From positions 30,279,258 through 30,343,257 of the forward strand of contig CM052354.1 in the NCBI GenBank assembly GCA_028551475.1: a stretch of 64,000 nt of DNA, written 5' to 3'. The notes under the pieces are model-generated. The model had not been told where the DNA came from. It searched no databases and was given only the letters and a program-made list of their open reading frames with translations. Positions 1 through 12,100 of this stretch are shown in pieces; the first letter of the stretch is position 1, and each line of letters begins with the position of its first letter. The position numbers and the translations under genes were made by a program. Origin of the DNA: Casuarina equisetifolia. Lineage: Eukaryota; Streptophyta; Magnoliopsida; Fagales; Casuarinaceae.

Positions 1-509
1 TAATAATAATAGCAACAGAAATTGTACGGTGGCTTATTTTGGTAAACATTTATTGTGATTTCTATTAGTTTCATATAGAAAATAGAAGTCATCTTTTTTT
101 CGAATATGCATGGACAAATATTATTTGGAAAAGTATTCTCATACATAATGGAATCAAACGTGACATTGAAGAATGTAATAAAAATGTACAATGGATAATC
201 AAAGCTATTAAAGATAAGAATTTAGTTGCTAAATTTTTCAAAATATCCTTCTTAACTTTTCAAAAAAATTTTTTAGGAAAAGCCAATTGATATTCTTATT
301 CTCTTAGCAAAAATAAATAGGTTAGTATGAGAAAGAACTTCTTTGTTTAGAGATATAAAATCCTATCAAGTAAATATAATTTTGAGTGAAATTAGGAGGC
401 TTCCAACCTTCATCTTTTCATAAATATGATGTTTTTTGGAATGCCATGTGCTTATATACTTTAAAATTTATTAATTCAATTTACATTTCCACCAATAATA
501 ACAATAACA
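1..509. other. AT-rich intergenic DNA
   Basis: No gene is seen. The stretch is AT-rich with short AAT/AAC runs near 500-525. It may be the diverged upstream part of the R-B module that follows, but the similarity is too weak by eye to claim it. Confidence 0.5.
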
Positions 510-1620
510 ATAATAATAATAGCACAACCATTGTTAAAAAACAAGATATACATTCTAACTATCAACTATATATTTTGCTCTCGTGATGATGCCTAAGGTC
601 TTAACAAAAGATAAGAGAATTTCCTTTCTATGGACATACTGATTTTTTGCCAGATTATGTAAAATCCTAGAGCTTTCTCTCTTTTTTATTTTCTTTTTTT
701 CTTAAATATATATCTTGTATATCTATTTGTTACATGATTCGTGCTTGTATCCCAATAATTAACATGAAAAATTGATTTGTAACTTAACAACTGGTATTGA
801 AGTCACCTTAATCTGCCAACAAACTAACGTTATGAGGGCTTGGAAGGCCAAGTTCAATTCGTCGACAATAGAGCATCAAATCCATGGGCTAGACCACATG
901 TTCAACAATTAAAGTAGAGAAAAAAGGCAACGCTATTTGGGTTTGAAAAAGTTGAATGGCCCTTCTTGTACTGTCGATGTGGGACTACCTTTGGAACTAG
1001 TTTTCTCGTGGGCACAACACACTACTAAAGAAAAGGAGGTAGTTGTTTTTACTCCTGGACAAATAAAGGTGAATACCTAATCACCCGCACAAAAAACGTG
1101 TAGCGGATGCATATATGTTAGAAGATACTGGAATCAGTAGAGCATAAACATTTGAACAACTTTTGAACGTGACAAGTTACGACTTTAATGGACATTAAAT
1201 TATGGGTTGCAAATTGCTTCTTTGCACAAAGAGCTTCAAGATGTCGTGTGGAAGTTTTGATAACTTCCAATTAATCTTGGTTATAAATGTAACTCCCTTT
1301 GACAAAATACCCATAAAAGAGTTTATTTAATTTTTTTTTTCATCTGCCAATAGGCCTTGCAAACCAAATAGCCATGAAGCAAACTTCTAGATAGCATTAC
1401 AGGAAGGAAATACTGATGGAACAATTAAAATAAAATATTTATGCATCTTTTATTGTTTTGTAGTTGTATCAATGGGTGTTCATAATAATATTTTAAAACA
1501 TGGGTAGCTTCAACGTACACTGAATATTGTTATCTATTATTTGATAAAAGTAGTTGACTAGGTTTATACTACAACCAATCATGAGTGGAGACGCATTTGA
1601 TGACCAATTGCAGTAACATT
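510..1620. repeat. Duplicated intergenic module R-B, copy 1
   Basis: The same order of landmarks recurs here, at 14380-15235, at 35020-35900 and at 36100-37000: an 'aaaatcctagagctttctct'-like phrase, 'cccaataattaacat', 'tattgaagtc', and a stretch ending in 'ggaactagttttctcgtggg'. Copies 1 and 4 also share a further 3' part ('gtggaagttttgataa', then 'tatttgataa.agtagttga'). In the other units the module lies downstream of a TNL gene, so this copy probably marks the end of a TNL unit that starts outside the window. No coding frame is preserved. Confidence 0.75.
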
Positions 1621-4600
1621 CAAATTCGGCGCTCTCTTTCTCTTTCCGTGTTCTCTTACTAAAATTAGGCTTAAAGCAGAGAGACCTACGAAGCAAAATC
1701 CACGGAAAATTAGGCTTAAAGCAAGCAATATAGCTGTTGTTCTCAGCCAGCGAGAAGGTGAGGAAAAGAAAGCCAGCTACTCTATACGAAACAAAGCTTT
1801 GATTAGTATTTTATTTGTCCAAAGAAAGCTCTCAAACTCCAAGATCATTAAGGAAAATATTCTATTCTTATTGTATTTGATTTGTCGATATTAATTTTAT
1901 ATTGTGCTTCAGCCATTGTATTATTTTGAAGTAATTAAAGAGTGGGAGAACTACGAAATTGGAGAATAACCGTTCTCATATGTATGTAAGAATTTCTAAA
2001 TAATGATAGATTATTGTCTCTTACAAATTTAGATATTTTTATTACGAATCATATAAAATTCTTAATATTCTTATATTTGTTGTGCATCTCTTTATTGCTC
2101 AATTTGAATTCATTCACATTTTAACTTATGCAAAATATTGTGGATCGTTTTAACAATGATTATCCAAGTTTAAAAGATTTAGTCATATGGAAAAACTTAA
2201 TGAACTTCGAATGGCTAGAGTGAACCCTAAAGTTTTCTAAAAAATTTATGCAGTGTTGCACACTTGGAAAGTTGGATGTTGAATTTAGTATTCTTTTTGT
2301 GATGACTAACTTCTAGTTATGTTGGATTATGCAATAGTCTATATCAAATATGATGACGAACCAAAAGTTGCCCGCGGCTTCTTTCTTCTTCTTTCCTTTT
2401 TTTTTTTTTTTGTCTTTTCTAGAAAAGGAAAATTTATCTTTCACAAACTAACACGCTTAAACCTCAAATATTTATAATGCGAAATTCCCATGCACGATTT
2501 CTTAAATTTCATAAAGTTGGCATTCAAATTTTAATGACCATGTAAATTTATTGCTCTTTCTTCTTTATACATTCACAAGTTGGAATAAGGCCAGTGGGCG
2601 CATTCATTGAGAGTCGCACAAAAGGTACAAGATGGCATTAGGACTCATCCTAAACACTTCGGCAGCATCATGGAACATCATCTTCATCGCTGGAATAATC
2701 AGGAGCAAGTATTCGCTTGTGTCTCTCTTCCTGGTATATAGTACATTTGACAACTTCATAAGCATTCACGTTCTACCATATCACGTTCTACTTTAATGAA
2801 CAGATAAAACATCCAAGTGTTGCTAATGCAGCCCAGCATAGACAAAGCAACCCAAGTATTGGTAATGCATCAATTAGACCAGTCCAAGCGAAAATAAGGA
2901 AATAATATGTTTAGAAAAACGAAGATGGAAACATCCTGACACCCACTATTTATATTCGAGAATTATTAGCATATTTAATCATGTAAAAAAATTTTAAAAA
3001 AAAAGTTGCAAAAATCAGTATAGTTTGAAAAACTGCCTTTGAGATGGCAGCATATACATTAAATAACACCAAGGGCGGACACAGAAGAGAAGGCTTTTTT
3101 TTTTTTTATGTACTGTTTCCTAAAGAAAAGAATGGCAACACGGTTAATCAAGTAACATACATTGAAGATGCAGAGTTAATTAGAATAACCTCCGTCTGGC
3201 CAAACGTTAAGGGTACTAAGCCGCAGTGCCATCATCGTCTGCACAAACGTGGAGGTGGAGGGTATGGGGAGCTCCATAAGAGGTCAGGTCACCCTTATAC
3301 CCAAATCCACCACGAAAAGATCTGCTGATGTTCTGCGGATATATACGAGTATTCCCCCCCCCCCCCAAGGCTCTTTTATCCCCTCCTCCAATGAGAATTG
3401 TCCTTCTGTTAGTCCCTCCAATCACAATCCTACTTGATGGATATATAGGACTCATCCTAAACACTTCCTCGATCCCATTGTGACGGATTTTCTCCAAAGT
3501 TCACCACCTCAGCCAATGCCAAGCGCGCTCTTGCGGTGGAGTTTGCTGCACAGAGCAGCGCTTGCGCCTCCTCCTCACACATCCGCCTTCAATCAGTCAC
3601 CAAGGGGCACACTGATTAGTCACAGAGTTCTTTGGGGATGTCAATGCCACTTGTCGATGAGCTTGGTGCCGGTGGAGAAACAGTCTCCTACAATGAGTTC
3701 CGAAACCATTTTCGACATTAACAAGTTGATAGAAAGTTAAAGATGTGAATACCTTAGTTTCATCCTTTCCTTATCTTTCTTTTGTTTGCCTTGTAGAAGA
3801 TGTCGCAAGTTTTAATACACCATACAACGTGGTCTACATCATACAGAAGAATGTATTTATATATTTATTTTATTTTTTGTCCTTTTTGGAAGGGTTGATT
3901 CAATTTACATAAAATAGTATTACTTAATTCAAATTGGTATGAGCATGCTCTGGGAGTTTTCTTGTCTTTTATTTTTATTTTTATTTTCTTTTTGAGTAAA
4001 AGGAATCATCCAACACCTTCAATGTACCTTTTTTGAGGCTTGGATTAGTAGGATGGAATAAGCTGTTTATTTCTTTCTGCTTGCAAAATTATGAAAGAAT
4101 AATTGTTGCTGTTGAGCCCACGATTTTCTTTCACAACACCAAGATGGAGAGGCAAATAGCTTATGCAAAACAAATGCATAGAGCTTAGATAGCCGATGGG
4201 TCAGATTTATACCCATAAAAGAAGATTTGACTTTTTGAGAAGTAGCAGATGCATGTTTTGGCAACTTAGGTGGAAATAAAACTGCAATCGACTTTTTCTT
4301 ACCAGTTCCGTAGCAATTTCTCTACAGAAGAATCCAGACATCTGAGGCCCAGACCAATTAGTTTTAACCTCAGGTTGTATGTCAGATGGGGTGAAATGCG
4401 GCACGGAACTCGCCCGGGGAAATACTTCTCCCTTTCTCTCCACCAATTAGCTTCGTTTTGCGGTCTGCTACGGGCCAGCCCCGACCAGAGTCCAAAGCAT
4501 TTTGACATTCGCCAGTTCGATACCATTTTGACAAGTATGATCTTTGCTGAATTGTCTAAATCTCGTGCAGATTCCGAACGAAAACGCATTTTCAAGGATA

Positions 4601-5221
4601 TTAACACTTGAATGCTGGAATACGAGTAAATATATTAAATATACTAGAACAAGCACAAGCTGTTTTGACAGTTCTGAAACAAAAAGTCCATTACGAATTA
4701 AGGATTGCTCGTAACAAAAAAGCATTGAAGGTCCAGTGCCAACGAAAACGGGTCTGGTGTGTTCAGAGCATCGAAGTAGAAGTCAGCAAAATGTCTCGGA
4801 ACCAAGTTAGTGAGTCCAGATTTTCATATTTTAACCCATCGGGACCAAAAACTTGGGATTGGATTTTCCCCATCTTCCTTTGCTTCTTTCCCCACTCCCC
4901 ACTTTTGACTCTCGTTTCTGATTCCAGGAATAACAAAAAGACTCATATGGTGACTTCCCTCATAGAATGTTCTTAGATTTAACTTCACCAAACCTAACCA
5001 CTGAGCATCATCCGGATTGTTATCCTGTCGTATGATGAAGAACATAAGTAAGTCCCCTCAGCAGCTCCAACAGCTATGCTCAGTCGCATCTCCCAATCAA
5101 GTTTTACCTTCTTTGACGCTCCAGTCATATTCAGCTTAACAATCAGAGGTAGTCAAATCAAACCTGAAATAAACATTCAGTAATAACGAGTTGAAACACA
5201 CACTTATCTCTAATAGAAAGT
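1621..5221. other. Long intergenic stretch without a recognisable gene
   Basis: Short overlapping reading frames on both strands (3044-3740 and 4207-4976) match nothing I recognise and have no supporting exon structure. There is a T-rich run near 2395-2412 and a C homopolymer at about 3354-3366. The block sits between R-B copy 1 and R-C copy 1, which are adjacent in the other units. Together with the LTR-like element that follows, it therefore looks like inserted or rearranged material rather than part of the ancestral unit. Confidence 0.5.
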
Positions 5222-5860
5222 GATGTGGGGAAGCCCAAAGACAAAGGTAACGAGAAAGCCCAAGTTTTGTTAATTCATGAGACAAAAAATTGGGGCTACA
5301 ATATAATTCGTTGGATCCAAGTCCATACAGAAGAAGTCTGACTTATCTGGAATTTCCAATCCTGTCAGGATTCATACTATCTAAGTTTCCATTACTGTCA
5401 GGATTCGTATTATTTGAAGTTTCCATTCCTGTCAGGATTCATATTATCTAGAGTTTTTATTCCTGTTAGAATCCTTACTATTTTAAGGTTCTTATTCCTG
5501 ATTTGTTTAGAATCTTAATTTAGTTAGTTTTTATTTTCCTTAAACCTACCAGACTTAGGTTTTGAGTATTCCTAATTGTTCTAGCATTAGGTTTAGTCGT
5601 CTATTTAAAGACATTATTATTTCAGTTGTAAGCCGAACTTTTGAGATTGGAAAAGTCATTGATTTTTGTTTTCTTTAAGCTTTGCTTTTAAATTTCGTGC
5701 TCTTACTTTCCAGCCTTTTACATTGCAGTTATTTTAATTCATGCACTTAAATTACTGTTTTTACGTTTCAGTACTTTATTTTTCAACCTTTACCTTTCCA
5801 GTCCTTTAAATTTCTGAATTTTCTTGTTATTATCTTGTTCCAATCTCTCCATAATCCAAA
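5222..5860 (+). mobile_element. Putative solo LTR with an internal ~34-bp minisatellite
   Basis: The segment begins TGATGTGGGG. At about 5349-5515 it contains four to five decaying tandem units of roughly 34 bp, each with a core like 'ttcctgtcaggattcatatt'. A TATTTAAAG box near 5602 and a T-rich transcribed-looking tail follow. U3 repeats, then TATA, then R/U5 is a usual LTR layout. No internal retrotransposon coding sequence is adjacent, so it would be a solo LTR. The 3' border and the target duplication could not be fixed by eye. It lies between R-B and R-C, which are contiguous elsewhere. Confidence 0.45.
5349..5515. repeat. Minisatellite, unit about 34 bp
   Basis: Successive copies of a unit with the core 'cctgtcaggattc' followed by an A/T-rich 'atactatct' segment occur four times or more, and the last copies are diverged. 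They lie in the U3-like part of the putative LTR. Confidence 0.7.
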
Positions 5861-5934
5861 GATCACTCAATTGCCCATCACGAGACGCATCATAAAGAAA
5901 TTAAGCAAGATATACGACCATAGCGGAAGTAGTT

Positions 5935-7270
5935 TTCCTGTCCAGAGTCATCCAGGGACTTCCCTATGTTGTCCATGCAGCCATATCATTAGTCAGCAAA
6001 AGTGTCCCGAAATAATTAGTGGTCAATCTAGAAAAGGCGCACTGAGATCAGGCGCTTTTTGTTTTTGTTACCAATTTCCATTGGAGGACCATCATAATAA
6101 TTACCATCAAAGCTTCTTTTTTTTTTCTTGTGATGAAGGAGATCTCAACGAGGTGATTCAAGCCTTAACTAGTGTCTGCCACTTGTAAGCTTGTAGTATG
6201 ATTTATGATCATCCTTATAAATTATTTCATGGTTAAATGGTGTCACGTTCAATCTCATATGACCAAAAAAATAAAAGAACAGATTTCTAAATCTATCTCA
6301 TCTTGAGTTTAAACAACTTTCCTGCTTTCCAAACATCTCATCTTAGGTTTGAACAACTCTTTTCAAATTAAAAATATATTGTCCATCACTTAATCTTTTT
6401 TACTTCCTTTTTCTCTAGCCTTTTGCATCTTCTACTTAATCTTGAGTGAATTGTCATCTTTGTGAAATCCACAATAGGCCATGACACAAAATAGTGCCTC
6501 AAGTTATTCATCCTATTTAGGCTGTGTGCTTTTTCTTCGATTCATTTAAAGTCTTTTTCAAGGAGAAATCTTTGTATTCTCCTCATAAATAACTGTGAAA
6601 CTTCAAAAACAATAACAAATATAGTTTACGACATAGTTTTCGATAGTATAATTACCTTCAGATTGAATGAAAGAAACAAATGAATTATCACGAACAGAAT
6701 CCTTAAATGGCCTCAATAGATGAATCACTTGCAACGGCCAGTCTAAGCTTAGATCCGTCTTGTTTCTGTTCTTCTTCCTGCCAATGATTATAAAAGAAAA
6801 TAGCCAAAAACAACAATAGCACTCCACATCAAGAGGGACATGGGACCTCTGCATCTAAGAAGGGGACACAGGACCATAAACATACAAACAAACCGATAAC
6901 TTCATTAGGGATTTCACACTGCCCTTCTCCTACACGTTTTTCCCCTTTTGGAGGCAGCACATTGCTAATGCTTAAGTTACTCCTTTTAGTTCAGCAAAAT
7001 AGCATTCTAGCCTCTAGGCTTTACACCACCTAGACCCATATTACAAAACAGTAACAAATAACATATTAACGGGCCATAATCTTCTACAAAGCAACAGAAA
7101 ACAGCATATCTACATTACAGCTTCGGGAGGCGTGCGACATGAATACACCATTCGAGGAGAGAACACTCATGGTTTCCATTTTCTTCAAAAACCTGTTGCA
7201 AGGAAAATCAATTTAAAAGCTTGTATAACAAAAATATTCTTTGATAATCACTTACATGATGATATTCTTT
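5935..7270. repeat. Duplicated intergenic module R-C, copy 1
   Basis: The module starts with 'ccagagtcatccaggg' and 'aaaagtgtcccgaaataatt'. It continues through 'gtgcctcaagttattcatcc'-like and 'gtttccattttcttcaaaaa' phrases. The same order is found at 15235-16130, and the first ~190 bp at 35900-36090. No preserved gene is seen. In copies 2 and 3 it directly follows R-B. Confidence 0.75.
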
Positions 7271-7289
7271 TTCCAAAGCATTTGACAAT

Positions 7290-7500
7290 ATAGTTTGGAA
7301 CCGACGAGACCATCGTGAAAGTCGGATGGCTTGTTGCAGGTGTTCCAACGGCGACTAGACGACAAAGACCTTGCACTTGTGGGATGCATAGGAGGCGATG
7401 GTCTTCGAAGCCTGGATGAAGAAGTAGCCATTCTTGTCGGCCTTAGCTGTGACGACCTGTGGGCGCTTGGTGTTGTTGCACTGTAGCTTCACTGTGGCAT
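7290..7500 (-). pseudogene. Ole e 1/extensin-family gene fragment, broken copy 1
   Basis: Reading the minus strand from 7500, after an intron-like 'ttttggcag' acceptor, gives ATVKLQCNNTKRPQVVTAKA, then DKNGYFFIQASK and SHKCKVFVV. This is the conserved core of the pollen Ole e 1/extensin family of small secreted cell-wall-associated proteins. An in-frame TAG follows VFVV where the second copy (37392-37689) has a serine codon. A one-base insertion then shifts the frame, and homology ends near 7290. The signal-peptide exon is absent from both copies. It is a dead 3' fragment carried along with the TNL units. Confidence 0.8.
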
Positions 7501-8030
7501 CTGCCAAAAGAAACGCCAAAATAATGAGAAAGGATGCTCATACGGAAAGGGCAGACACGATAATGATACAGCTGCTTTAGCTTTATCAGCCATGGACACC
7601 AGAAGGCGAAAGCCACGATGGCAACTTATTTTCAGAGGTACGACGCATTTGCTTTTAACAGAGAAAGAGGAAAGAAGTAGTTGGTAGTGCCAAAGTGTGA
7701 TCAGTGTCAATAGCTGTACCGTTCTGCAGAGAACCGATTCGTTTCAGAGAGTATCCGAGAGAGTATTCAAAGTGGAAGACAATGTAATGCTGTTTTTGTG
7801 AAAGATTGAGTTAAATGAAGAACAAAAACAACGATTGATCTTGTATTTTCTGGTAAGTTTAGAACTTTTTGCAAAAAACCATGTATTGCGACTAGGAAAT
7901 GTGATGGTCCGTTAAGCTTTGGAAGTTTGGACAAACCAGGAATCGGTGTGCTTCCCAAGAGGGAGTCGGCTCCGGCGTACTTGCAAGACATGCAAGAAAC
8001 AAGTTCTTCTGCTATATTATTCTCTTCATA
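7501..8030. repeat. Upstream flank of the Ole e 1 fragment, duplicated at 37690-38018
   Basis: Shared landmarks with 37690-38018 include 'gtacgacgca.ttgctttta', 'agagaaccgattcgtttc' and 'gaagacaatgtaatgct'-like phrases, ending with 'gatcttgtatttt'. After 8030 this copy runs into the TNL 5' flank. The other copy is interrupted by a copia LTR at 38019. No coding frame is conserved. Confidence 0.7.
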
Positions 8031-8888
8031 AAATTTTAATTTAAAAAATGAGATATTTCTTTATATATAAATTACATATTGTAGTAATAAGACAAATTCA
8101 CACCAATATTTAAAATAGAACTTACCGGATGTGTGAGAGATTCAAAGGAATTAGCACAAAAACTACGCTATTGTAGTTTCTTGACAAATAAATAAAATAA
8201 AATAAAATAAAAACATATTATGAACTTGGAGCCAAACCACTCTGATTATAGTTTTATCGTGCCACTTTTACTTTCACTTCTACTCTTATTATATACTTTG
8301 CATTTAAAGTCCATTACCCACCTATCGAAATAAGATATGTGTAAATTTCATCCCTTTTTGGCTAAAATTGTAGGTACCTACGCCCCCTGTCACAAACTAA
8401 AGTCCAGCCAATAAAATCAAGTCCACACCACATTGATTAAGTCACAAAAGAAAAAAACATGTAGGAAACACCCACCTAGGAAAAAGTAGTTTTTATGTAA
8501 ATTTCCTCAATATTTTGGTAAAGTTACAAGGGTCTATGTCTCCTGTTAGAAATCACATGGTAATAATAAAAGTATCACAAATATTTTTATTTTAATTTAT
8601 ATAAAAATATATCTAATATATTGTAAAAAATAAATAATCTATAAATAAAATTTAAATAAGAATATAATAAAAAGAGGCAGAGTTTGTTATCATTAAAGTA
8701 ATATTAAATTTAAGGTTAAAATTAGTGGTTACTTAAGTAAAATTTCATTGAAATTCTGCTTATATCTTTTTAATCTTGTGATTGATTATCAGATCATATT
8801 ATGTTAAAGATGTTTAATTTATAAATTAATTTTGTATATCAAATTTCTGAATATTTTCGGATTTAACATGTGCGAGCTACGGAATTTC

Positions 8889-8895
8889 TGGTCAA
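8889..8895 (-). promoter_or_regulatory. W-box-like site (TTGACCA on the minus strand) upstream of TNL1
   Basis: TGGTCAA on the plus strand reads TTGACCA on the other, matching the WRKY-factor core TTGAC(C/T). The same site lies upstream of TNL2 (18825-18831) and TNL3 (29623-29629). It is altered upstream of TNL4 (TGGTGAA at 41763) and in the relics. That WRKY proteins act here is inference. The motif also overlaps the first base of a short upstream ORF. Confidence 0.4.
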
Positions 8896-8957
8896 TGGCT
8901 AAGTCATCCCAGTCCTTGGTGATAGGACAGAAAGGCACCACGAAAGCAATTGGTTGA
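8895..8957 (+). CDS. Short upstream ORF in the TNL1 leader (20 codons)
   Basis: ATG at 8895 opens a 20-codon frame starting MAKSSQSLVIGQKG and ending at TGA 8955-8957, 158 bases before the TNL1 start. A frame of exactly the same length with a very similar peptide lies at 18831-18893 before TNL2 and at 47924-47986 in a relic that has lost its TNL. In TNL3 the equivalent ATG (29629) stays open and in frame with the receptor. It could be a regulatory upstream ORF or the remains of an older 5' coding exon. Translation is not shown. Confidence 0.4.
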   Translation: MAKSSQSLVIGQKGTTKAIG

Positions 8958-9115
8958 GAAACTACTCGCCCCTATCCTTTTTCCCATTACCTCCTACGAC
9001 CTCCAACCTCTCGCTTCCTCTCCATTTCGGCCTGGAATCTCTTTCCTTTCTCCGTCTACGTTCACAGATTTTCGTTCCCCCGACTCTTTCTCTCCGATCT
9101 GTTGCTCTGAAAACC

Positions 9116-12100
9116 ATGGATCCCCATGAGGGCCAAACCACCAGTGCTGGGCGAAGGTCGAAGCGGAAGCTGGAGCCGGGATTCCAAGACCAAACCCGTG
9201 CTTCCAAGGTTCTTGCGGTCGAAGATCCAGAGAAAGAAGGTACCGTTTCACCATGCTCACATGTCAAATAGATATGGTTAGGTGCTGTGTGTTATGCCCG
9301 AATGACTTGTGATCGACAAGATCGAATAGTTCATATCACCCTAAGCTCATTGTTCACTTCTCCTGTCAAAGATGTAGATTATTCTACAGAAGTTAACCAA
9401 AGGTCGGGAGTTTTGGGGGAGAAGGAGAAACAGAGAGACCCACTTGAGAGACAAACAAAAGAATTTCATTTATCTTTCACTTCTGTAAAAATGATTTTTC
9501 AATTTTCCAGTTAACAAGTCTTTTGCACGTTATACAGGCTCGACCACTGCTTTCCAATCAAATTCAAGTACAACAACTTCTCCCTTTTCCAGCCCTCATC
9601 GAGATTACGATGTATTTCTGAGTTTCAGAGGTGAAGATACTCGTAAGAATTTCACTGATCACCTCTACAATGCCTTGGTGCGGATCGGAATTCACACTTT
9701 CCGAGATGAAGAGGAACTTCAAAGAGGGACGACTATCTCTACTGAACTACTCAGTGCGATTCGCAGATCAAAGATTTCCATTGTAGTCTTTTCTAAAGAC
9801 TATGCTTCTTCTAGCTGGTGCCTTGATGAACTTGTGGAGATCTTGGATTGTAGGAAGACCGTGGGCCACACCCTTCTTCCAATATTCTATAAAGTGGATC
9901 CCTCGGATGTCCGTAAACAAACTGGAAGTTTTGCTGAAGCATTTGTTCAACTCGAACGGCGCTTTCAGGCCAAAATGGAGAAGGTGAGAAGGTGGAGAGA
10001 AGCTCTTACTGAAGCTGCAAATTGTTCTGGCTGGGATCTCCAGAGTCTTGCAAATGGGTACTTGTGCAACGTCAGCTATTCTTTTTCTTACTATTTTTAA
10101 TATGGTCTTGTGCTTTTTAATTTCTATAAATTTATGAAAAAATGAATATAATAATAGATCTAAACTAAAATGAATTAGGAAAATTAACCTTTGAGTTAAA
10201 ATTAATCATAGTTTTCTGTTCAATGCTCTACTAGTGTAAGGAAAATGTCACTTAGAGAGAAATCTTGATTCTAGAATTATTAAGTCTAGGATGGGGTTCT
10301 ACATAATGTTTTGCACACGTAATGGAAATGGTGCCTTGATCACGATCATGATTTTAATGGCTTTGTCCCCAAATGGAGAAAGAAAAAGCCAATGAGAAGA
10401 TTGTTGCATGACAATTAAAAAAATCATTATTTTCATAGATCTTAAATGCTTTTGCCACGACTTGTTAGTTTAATTGTGTGAAATGATAACTCATAATTTT
10501 ATTTCTTTGTGTTTATTTTTACTGTTTTATTTTCTTTTAAATGATGGTCCAGGTATGAATCAAGCTTCATTGAAAAAATTGTTGTAAAGGTTTCTCATAT
10601 AATGAAACCTGTTGAATTGAAAGTTGCTAAAAACCCTGTAGGAATAAATAATCGTGTTGACAAAGTTGTAGATTTGTTAAATCTTGGAAACAAGGACGTT
10701 TGCATGGTAGGCATTTATGGGGTTGGTGGAATAGGTAAAACAACCATAGCAAAAGCTGTGTATAACCAAATATGTTATGGATTTGAAGGAAGTACTTGCC
10801 TTTTGCGCATTAGAGAAAGTTCAAAGCAACCTAATGGTTTAGTTCATTTGCAAAAACAACTTCTTTACGATATATTAAAAATAAAGGATTTGAAGGTTGC
10901 TAATGTTGATCAAGGACTCAAGTTAATTGAGAATAGAATTTATGAAAAAAAGGTTCTTATAGTTCTTGATGATGTGGATGACCCAAAACAATTATATGAA
11001 TTACTTGGAAGTTCAAAAATGTTTGGGTTAGGAAGTAGAGTCATTGCAACAACTAGAGATGAAGTTATACTAACTAATCTTGAGGTACATGGCAAATATA
11101 AAGTTAAAAAATTAGGAAAGGAGGAATCTCTTTAGCTTTTCAATTTGAATGCTTTTACCACAGGCTATCCTAAAGAAGATTTCAAGGAGCTTTCACTTGA
11201 TGTAGTGAAGTATTGTGGAGGTCTTCCATTGGCTCTTGAGGTTTTGGGTTCCTCCTTAATTGGGCGAAGCATTGTTGATTGGAAAATGGAATTGGAAAAA
11301 TTACAAAGAATGCCTAATCCCAAGATTCAACAAGTACTTCGTATAAGTTTTGAATCATTAGATGAGACAGCAAAGAAGATATTTCTTGACATTTCATGTT
11401 TCTTTGTTGGTAAGAATGAAGACTATGTCACCAAAATACTTGAAGATTGTGATTTCTATCTCGAAGGTGGCATCAATACACTTGTCCAAAGATCCCTTGT
11501 GACAATTGATAAAGGAAACAAATTAAAGATGCATGATCTTATTCGAGATATGGGAAGACGAGTTGTTCAAGAAGAATCACTTGATTATCCAGAAAAGCGT
11601 AGTCAATTATGGTGTATCAAAGACATTTTAAAGGTGCTACATAATCATATGGTAAGGGACATACTCACTTATCTATAAAAATAGTTATGCATTCATAAAC
11701 CATATATAACATATGTATATATAAGTATGCATAAAAGTTTTTCCTTTATTATCAAGTGTGCATTGTACATCAATAATAATATATGAAAACCTCCTAGATA
11801 ATGTTGGCAACTCATTTTTGCAACACCAATATGGTATAGAATAACATTTGAAACAATCCTAATTAAGTCTTGTTTCTTTTTTCTTTTTGTAGTTTTGGTG
11901 AGATTTGTAGCCCCTTTAATGTAGCTTTACAAAATATAAAAATGTATGTTGTTAACCCAATTCTCAATTTTGCTAGGGAAAAGAGACAGTGGAGGGAATT
12001 ATCTCAAATTTATCTGTTCTTGAGAATGAACATTTGGAAACCAAAGCATTTATAAATATGAGGAGATTGAGGCTGCTTCAAATCAATGGTGTACATCTCA

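Larger units (their letters stand above)
8031..9115 (+). promoter_or_regulatory. TNL1 5' flank and leader region (module R-D)
   Basis: This segment recurs, with divergence, upstream of TNL4 (40870-41978). Its 3' half recurs upstream of TNL2 and TNL3 and in relics near 28.5, 47.9 and 49.6 kb. It carries 'gtagtttcttgacaaat', a 'cacaaactaaagtcca' phrase and the leader with a short upstream ORF. No TATA box or transcription start can be assigned with confidence. Conservation of the block in every copy suggests the promoter was duplicated with the gene. Confidence 0.6.

Noticed and set aside
3044-3740. Several short frames, one with a G/C-rich 3' part (3480-3740)
   Set aside because: Some coding-like composition, but frames conflict and no family is recognisable; too weak to call a gene.
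4207-5045. Overlapping open frames on both strands of 60-120 codons
   Set aside because: They overlap one another, show no domain, have no splice context and no conserved second copy in the window.
8962-9267. Minus-strand frames over TNL exon 1 (also 18840-19276, 29776-30048, 42369-42620)
   Set aside because: They are antisense shadows of the TNL start exon, which is supported by splice sites and four paralogues.
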